Below the pieces are notes generated by a model, which saw only the letters and a list, made by a program, of their open reading frames with translations, searched no databases and had not been told where the DNA came from. A program made the position numbers and the translations under genes. From the NCBI GenBank assembly GCA_030679635.1, contig JAUXSZ010000176.1:1-11640 (forward strand): a DNA stretch of 11,640 nt, written 5' to 3'. This document shows positions 7,198 to 11,640 of this stretch, piece after piece. The stretch's first letter is position 1. Every line of letters begins with the position of its first letter. This stretch comes from Sulfuricurvum sp. Its GTDB lineage: Bacteria > Campylobacterota > Campylobacteria > Campylobacterales > Sulfurimonadaceae.

Positions 7198-8643
7198 ATG
7201 GTCGTACAGAGCAAAGAAAGCAAAGCCCCCTCTTCACTCGTTGAATTGCTAGTGGGCTCGTCGAAGAGCAAAAGCAAGAGCAGTAACGCGAATAATACCT
7301 TTGCGCAGCTCCTCTCTACGTTGAGCGAGCCTAAGACAGGAAAGTCGATTGCCAAGACAGCCGACTTTACCGCCGTCATTGATCCTAAAAACAGTGCAAT
7401 ACCTTCAAAAACAGTGGATCCAAAAACACTTGATACCAAAAAACTCAGTTCCAAAGGGTTAAGCGAGCTTCTTAGCGGAAAAGAGGATGAGAGCAAACTC
7501 TTTCCCAAAGAACTGATTAACGCCTTAAGCAACGATCAAGTCCATTCTCTGATCCAAAAAGCCAAAGAGTATCTCAAAAATGCCATTACTGAAAAGTCAC
7601 CTGAGCTTCAAGCGGATATTAAAGCCCTTCCTAAAACATTAATAGGGCTCATAGAACTTGCCCATAAAATTGGGATTGATATGAGTGAAATCACCCTCTC
7701 GACGTTGGACAAAGAGAGCGTAAACCCGTTCAAAGAGCTTCCCGTTTCTCTTCTCACAAAACCGCTTCTAGAACTAAAAGAGCCACTAAAAGAAACAACT
7801 CCGGAGCGTTCAAAAGGGTTTGAAGCAATTGTTCAACTACTGAGCGACACCAAAACCGTGGAAATCAATCCAGTCGAAACCAAACCCCTGGAAACCAAAG
7901 CCGTAGAAACCAAATCTTTGGAAGTCGAAATGAAGGGGTCGAAGGACTCTGTCAAACCATCCGCTCATCCGCTGCAAGCTTTGCTAAAAGGTTTGGACAA
8001 ATCACCTGAAATGGTTATGGACATTCACAAAGAGGCTTTGAAAGAAACTCCCAAAGAGCTCTCTAAAAGTTTTCTTTCAGCTCCTCACATGGAAGGGTTG
8101 AGCGCCCTCTTACGTGGAAATAATGAATCGGATGCCCGTCAAAGCAAAGAAGAGATCAAACCCCTCACGGAATCCACTAAAATGCATCCGGTGCACAAAG
8201 CAGACTCTCTTGAAGTCAGAGGGAAAGAGGCGGTGCAAAGCATGCGCCATTTTGCCATTGATCTCAAAGAAGCAGCCGAGAGCTATAAACCTCCGTTTAC
8301 CCGTCTCACGATGAAACTAAATCCAGAGCGTCTTGGAGAAGTAGATGTGACCCTCATTCAGCGCGGGAGTAATGTTCACGTTACCATCCAATCTGCCAAT
8401 GCCAACAGTATCGCCTTTTTAGCGCACAATGCCACCGAACTCAAAGCACAGCTCGCGAGCCAAGGGGTAACCAATACGACGATGAATTTTATGACAGGGT
8501 CAGAGAATCAACAGCAAAATCCGGGGCAACAACAGCAGCAACAAAATCAAAATCGCTTTCGTTCGTACCAGTCACTCGCAGAACTTCAGCACAGCACCGA
8601 AGAGCTAACCGCTCTTGAAATCATCATTCCGCATTACGCGTAA
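7198..8643 (+). CDS. fliK: Flagellar hook-length control protein FliK
   Basis: FliK is a secreted ruler protein. Its N-terminal part is exported during hook growth, and its C-terminal domain then acts on FlhB to switch export from hook to filament proteins. The product is 481 aa. Residues 1-355 are low-complexity, rich in K, S, E and T, as is usual for FliK. They include four 15-bp tandem units (7873-7932) giving VETKP-LETKA-VETKS-LEVEM. Residues about 363-450 form the conserved Flg_hook domain, with the diagnostic LNPERLGEVDV at 374-384. A glutamine-rich stretch (QQQQQQ within 8509-8560) follows. ATG 7198 is chosen because AAGGA lies 7 nt upstream and the longer frame from TTG 7153 begins inside the sigma-54 promoter. 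It is first in an operon with flgD (15-bp gap) and flgE. Confidence 0.92.
   Translation: MVVQSKESKAPSSLVELLVGSSKSKSKSSNANNTFAQLLSTLSEPKTGKSIAKTADFTAVIDPKNSAIPSKTVDPKTLDTKKLSSKGLSELLSGKEDESKLFPKELINALSNDQVHSLIQKAKEYLKNAITEKSPELQADIKALPKTLIGLIELAHKIGIDMSEITLSTLDKESVNPFKELPVSLLTKPLLELKEPLKETTPERSKGFEAIVQLLSDTKTVEINPVETKPLETKAVETKSLEVEMKGSKDSVKPSAHPLQALLKGLDKSPEMVMDIHKEALKETPKELSKSFLSAPHMEGLSALLRGNNESDARQSKEEIKPLTESTKMHPVHKADSLEVRGKEAVQSMRHFAIDLKEAAESYKPPFTRLTMKLNPERLGEVDVTLIQRGSNVHVTIQSANANSIAFLAHNATELKAQLASQGVTNTTMNFMTGSENQQQNPGQQQQQQNQNRFRSYQSLAELQHSTEELTALEIIIPHYA
7873..7932 (+). repeat. Degenerate 15-bp tandem repeat within fliK
   Basis: Four in-frame units encode VETKP, LETKA, VETKS and LEVEM; the GAAACCAAA core is kept in the first three. 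It could change copy number in steps of five residues, altering FliK length without breaking the frame. Confidence 0.8.
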
Positions 8644-8658
8644 ACAAAGGAGAATATT

Positions 8659-9318
8659 ATGGCAATCAATGCATTAGGTCAGAATGCGGCTACCGCATCA
8701 TCAACGACGGTCAATCCTAAAAGTGTTTTAGGGAAAGACGATTTTCTCAAACTGTTGCTCTTGGAACTCAAATACCAAGACCCTACCTCGCCGATGGACA
8801 GCGAAAAAATTCTCTCCCAAACGTCACAGCTCGCAACCCTCGAATCGACCGAGAACACCAACAAATCACTTACAGCATTGGCGGCTTCTCTCGCCTCATC
8901 GATGCAGTATTCAACCCTTGCCGCTATCGGAAAAATCGCCGATACGGGGAGCAATGCCGTTGTTTTTGAAGAGGGGAAAAGCAGTGATTTTGAGCTTTAT
9001 TTTCCAAAAGATGTCAACAACGGTTCGGTTAAAGTGATGGACCTTAACGGCACTACGATCAAGACCATACCACTGGAAGCGATGTCGGCAGGCGTCCATC
9101 CCTACAGCTGGAACGGTAAAGACGATAGCGGCAATACCGTAAAAGCGGGAACGTATTATGTCGAATCGGCCTACACCGATACTGCAGGTCTAAACCGCAC
9201 CTCACGCGTCGGAACCTATCCGATCGAATCGGTCCGCTTTGACAATGGAAAAGCATCGGTGAAGATGGGATCCAATTATGTTCCCTTTGAGTCGATCAAA
9301 GAGATCGTAGGAGGCTGA
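8659..9318 (+). CDS. flgD: Flagellar hook-capping protein FlgD
   Basis: FlgD sits at the tip of the growing hook as a scaffold that folds incoming hook subunits; it is exported by the flagellar type III apparatus and later discarded. The product is 219 aa, normal for the family. Residues about 20-75 are the conserved N-terminal region, with DDFLKLLLLELKYQDPTSPM at 27-46 followed by SQLATLESTENTNKSL. Residues about 105-175 are the Ig-like/FlgD_ig domain, with the typical SWNGKDDSGNTVKAGTYYV stretch, and a short tudor-like tail closes the chain. There is no Sec signal, as expected. AAAGGAG lies 6 nt before the ATG. The gene is 15 bp after fliK and 2 bp before flgE, so all three should be one sigma-54 transcript. 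Confidence 0.95.
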   Translation: MAINALGQNAATASSTTVNPKSVLGKDDFLKLLLLELKYQDPTSPMDSEKILSQTSQLATLESTENTNKSLTALAASLASSMQYSTLAAIGKIADTGSNAVVFEEGKSSDFELYFPKDVNNGSVKVMDLNGTTIKTIPLEAMSAGVHPYSWNGKDDSGNTVKAGTYYVESAYTDTAGLNRTSRVGTYPIESVRFDNGKASVKMGSNYVPFESIKEIVGG

Positions 9319-9320
9319 TC

Positions 9321-10622
9321 ATGACACAGGGATATTATGCAGGAATATCAGGCATCCAAAGCCATCAGTATGGCTTAGACGTTGTTTCCGATAATTTAGC
9401 CAATATATCGACGACTGGATACAAGGGCTCGACAACCGAATTTGCCGATCTTTTTAGTAAAGTCATATCCAGCGGAAAGACTCCGACATCCAACGATATC
9501 GGTTACGGTGTTAAATTACAAACAACCAGTTTTCAATTTCAACAAGGGGATCTGATGCCCTCCGATCGATTCAACGATCTTGCCCTCGAGGGGAGTGGAT
9601 GGTTTGGCGTCATCTCTAAAAATCAAGATTTTTACACACGCGATGGCCATTTTTCTTTTGATACCTATCAAAAAGTGAACGGGGATGCCAACTCCTCCTC
9701 TGCGCGGCTTGTCACGGCGGATGGGATGTACGTCTCGGGGACCATGCTCTCCAATTTCACCTACGATGCGGGCGCGGGCGCTTATGTGATCACGACTCCT
9801 GCTGATACCGCACCATTGAGCAAAGTCGCCAGTCAAGGGATCCTTGAATTTCCGACGCTGCTCACCTATCCTGTAGAACCGAGCACCAACGCCCAATTTT
9901 TCGGAAATCTCGGGGTTACCAATGAAACGCGCATGATGAGCGCCGATGTCATCAGTACCTCCAGTGAGCGTAATCGTCTCAAACTTACGTTTACCCAAAG
10001 TGCCATTCAGCCTTCCGTGGGGATTGCGTGGGATATCGCAGCCGCCGCCACCTCCAACGACGGAAGCATCGTTTATGACACCAAAAACGCTCAGGCCGTC
10101 TTCGGACTCTCAGGGGAGTTAATCAGTTCCACTCTCACCTCAATCAACAATGACGGGACACCCGTAACCATTGACTTGGGAGCCAATTACAGCGGCATTA
10201 TTTCAAACAGTGGGATAGATGTTGGCGGCTCATCACGCTCAAACGGTACCACAGGAGGGACCCTGACTAAATACGGCATCAATGCCGACGGGGTCATTCT
10301 TGCCGATTTTTCCAACGGTCGTCAGAGCGCAATCGGTCGCGTTGCCGTGTACCATTTTCAGAATGATCAAGGGCTAAACCGTGAAGGGGGAACCAATTTT
10401 GCAGAGAGTTCCAACAGCGGAAAACCACTCTTTTGGACCGATGGTGCGGGTAACGCAATCACCGGTGCAAAAGTCAGAAGCGGTATGCTAGAAGCATCTA
10501 ATGTCCGTATGGACGTAGGACTTACCGACATGATCATCTTGCAACGCGCCTATCAGGCCAATGCCAAGACCATAACCACGGTCGATGAGATGATCCAAAA
10601 AGCGCTGCAAATGCGTCGCTAA
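9321..10622 (+). CDS. flgE: Flagellar hook protein FlgE paralogue 1 (compact, 433 aa)
   Basis: This is a hook/rod-family axial protein exported without a signal peptide and assembled outside the membrane beneath the FlgD cap. Residues 1-50 hold the N-terminal axial helix motif with SDNLANISTTGYKGSTTEF. Residues about 387-433 hold the matching C-terminal helix ILQRAYQANAKTITTVDEM, which closes the D0 coiled coil. The middle is short, with the hook signature LALEGSGWFGV near 88-98, so large outer domains are lacking. AGGAGG (9309-9314) precedes the ATG, only 2 bp after flgD. It corresponds by position and style to the flgE lying after flgD in Campylobacter (Cj0043 type). Whether it forms the main hook, a proximal part or a junction cannot be decided here, as a second hook gene follows. 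It is flagellar axial with near certainty. Confidence 0.9.
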   Translation: MTQGYYAGISGIQSHQYGLDVVSDNLANISTTGYKGSTTEFADLFSKVISSGKTPTSNDIGYGVKLQTTSFQFQQGDLMPSDRFNDLALEGSGWFGVISKNQDFYTRDGHFSFDTYQKVNGDANSSSARLVTADGMYVSGTMLSNFTYDAGAGAYVITTPADTAPLSKVASQGILEFPTLLTYPVEPSTNAQFFGNLGVTNETRMMSADVISTSSERNRLKLTFTQSAIQPSVGIAWDIAAAATSNDGSIVYDTKNAQAVFGLSGELISSTLTSINNDGTPVTIDLGANYSGIISNSGIDVGGSSRSNGTTGGTLTKYGINADGVILADFSNGRQSAIGRVAVYHFQNDQGLNREGGTNFAESSNSGKPLFWTDGAGNAITGAKVRSGMLEASNVRMDVGLTDMIILQRAYQANAKTITTVDEMIQKALQMRR

Positions 10623-10625
10623 TTC

Positions 10626-10642
10626 TGGAATATTTATTGCTT
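10626..10642 (+). promoter_or_regulatory. Sigma-54 promoter of the second flgE
   Basis: TGGAATATTTATTGCTT has GG at 10627-10628 and GC at 10639-10640, exactly 10 bases apart. It begins 4 nt after the stop of the first flgE and matches the fliK promoter at 16 of 17 positions. Transcription should start near 10652, about 24 nt before the next ATG. Confidence 0.85.
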
Positions 10643-10675
10643 ATAAATTTCACTATGTGAACCAAAGGACTTATT

Positions 10676-11640
10676 ATGTTACGATCACTCTTTGCGGGCG
10701 TCACTGGATTGCAAGCGCATCAAATCGCGATGGACGTTGAGTCCAACAACATTGCCAACGTTAACACCATCGGGTATAAGTACTCACGTGCCAACTTCTC
10801 CGATTTATTAGCACAAACTGCCCAAATCGCTACTGCTCCCCAAGGGGATCTCGGCGGTAAAAATGCCGTTCAAATCGGACTGGGGACGACCATAAACTCC
10901 GTGACCCGTATCATGACCCAAGGTTCCATCCAAAATACCGATAAAAATACCGACGTCGCTATCCAAGGTGACGGCTTTTTTATCGTCAGCTCAGACAGCG
11001 GCAGTACCTACAAGTACAGTCGCTCTGGGGATTTCAAGTTTGACGCAGGGGGAAACTTTGTAGACAACGGAGGATTCATTGTTCAGGGATGGATTCGTGA
11101 CCCCGCAACCAACAAAGTTGATTCTACCGCCCCCATCACCAACATCAACATCCCGCCAGGGCTTACAACACCCGCCAACCCTACGGCCGACGTTAATCTA
11201 AAAGCAAACCTCGATTCGGGAGACACCGTAGAAACGTTTAATGTCACCAACCCTATGAGCACCTACAGCCTCACCAGCTATTTGGCCGCAAATCCAGCTG
11301 CTGTTGCCATCCATAATACCAATACCAACGCAGCCGAAGACATGAGCGTGATGTTTAATGATCAAGGACGCTCTTTGACCATGCAGGCAAATCAAGGTAT
11401 TTGGGCCAGTTATAAAGATGCGACAGAAAATAAAACCATTACCGCTGCTCTAGGGGCCTTCTCTTTTACCCTTAATGGAACCACTGTCACTGGTACGGCT
11501 CCAGGCCCGACTGCAGCAGATAACGCGGGCTATGTCGCCCAGCAGATCAACTCAAAAACAGCCTTAACCGGTGTCGTTGCTACCGCTACTGGTGCCGTGT
11601 TAACCCTCACCAATGATAACTCGCGTGAAAGTAATTTGGA
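10676..11640 (+). CDS. flgE: Flagellar hook protein FlgE paralogue 2 (partial, runs off window end)
   Basis: This is the first 321 codons of a second hook protein, open to the right edge. It starts MLRSLFAGVTGLQAHQIAMD and continues ESNNIANVNTIGYKYSRANF, the N-terminal axial motif, then DKNTDVAIQGDGFFIVSSDS, typical of FlgE. The N-terminus resembles the long Campylobacter hook protein (Cj1729c type) much more than it resembles the first flgE paralogue, so this is the better candidate for the main hook subunit. Residues about 260-318 look like a flagellin/hook IN module (FTLNGTTVTGT, then VAQQINSK, then VVATATGAVLTLTNDNS). AAAGGA (10664-10669) lies 6 nt before the ATG, and the gene has its own sigma-54 promoter, so it can be expressed apart from fliK-flgD-flgE. 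Its full length is unknown; the C-terminal axial helix should lie beyond the window. Confidence 0.92.
   Translation, partial: MLRSLFAGVTGLQAHQIAMDVESNNIANVNTIGYKYSRANFSDLLAQTAQIATAPQGDLGGKNAVQIGLGTTINSVTRIMTQGSIQNTDKNTDVAIQGDGFFIVSSDSGSTYKYSRSGDFKFDAGGNFVDNGGFIVQGWIRDPATNKVDSTAPITNINIPPGLTTPANPTADVNLKANLDSGDTVETFNVTNPMSTYSLTSYLAANPAAVAIHNTNTNAAEDMSVMFNDQGRSLTMQANQGIWASYKDATENKTITAALGAFSFTLNGTTVTGTAPGPTAADNAGYVAQQINSKTALTGVVATATGAVLTLTNDNSRESNL

Noticed and set aside
9516..9998. Minus-strand 160-codon open frame inside the first flgE
   Set aside because: Shadow of a well-supported flagellar gene, with no promoter or ribosome site on that strand.
1..11640. CRISPR array, insertion sequence, toxin-antitoxin or defence genes
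   Set aside because: No regularly spaced short repeats, transposase or nuclease-type genes or terminal inverted repeats were seen; the only large repeat is the FapA-like gene pair.

Overview
The window looks like chromosomal DNA from a Campylobacterota (epsilonproteobacterial) organism. Pointers are the fliK-flgD-flgE order with a second hook gene behind it, two sigma-54 promoters of the type Campylobacter and Helicobacter use for hook genes (TGGAA-N6-TTGCTT), promoters with a good TATAAT -10 but no clear -35, and AAGGA-type ribosome sites. The moderate G+C content fits a Sulfuricurvum-like genus better than AT-rich Campylobacter or Sulfurimonas; that is an inference from general composition and protein style, not a search result.

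Layout. (1) 1-2435, minus strand: two tandem paralogues of a FapA/DUF342-family protein. The upstream-most visible one (2435 to 615) is complete; the second (414 onward) runs off the left edge after 138 codons. The paralogues share blocks of exact DNA identity separated by strongly diverged stretches. (2) 2603-2690, minus: tRNA-Ser(GGA), with a possible 28-codon ORF in front of it. (3) 2870-5202, plus: a dGTPase-like HD hydrolase and a HI0933/YhiN-type flavoprotein, overlapping by 4 bp, closed by a hairpin at 5218-5242. (4) 5251-7056, minus: the ribosome-associated GTPase TypA/BipA. (5) 7142-11640, plus: a hook-building cluster of fliK (hook length control), flgD (hook cap), a compact flgE paralogue and, behind its own sigma-54 promoter, a second flgE that runs off the right edge.

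How the genes work together. FlgD caps the growing hook, FlgE-type proteins polymerise under it, and FliK measures the hook and triggers the export switch. The two sigma-54 boxes, one before fliK and one 4 nt after the first flgE stop, match at 16 of 17 positions, so both units should be switched on together at the middle stage of flagellar assembly. FapA-family proteins have been tied to flagellar assembly or polarity in other bacteria, but the copies here lie several kilobases away and no sigma-54 box was found in front of them. The dgt/flavoprotein pair and typA are housekeeping-type genes.

I found no convincing undescribed system. The points that most deserve checking are the mosaic identity of the FapA-like pair, the paired hook proteins with matched sigma-54 promoters, and a flagellin-IN-like insert in the second hook protein. 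All gaps between genes are under 300 bases.
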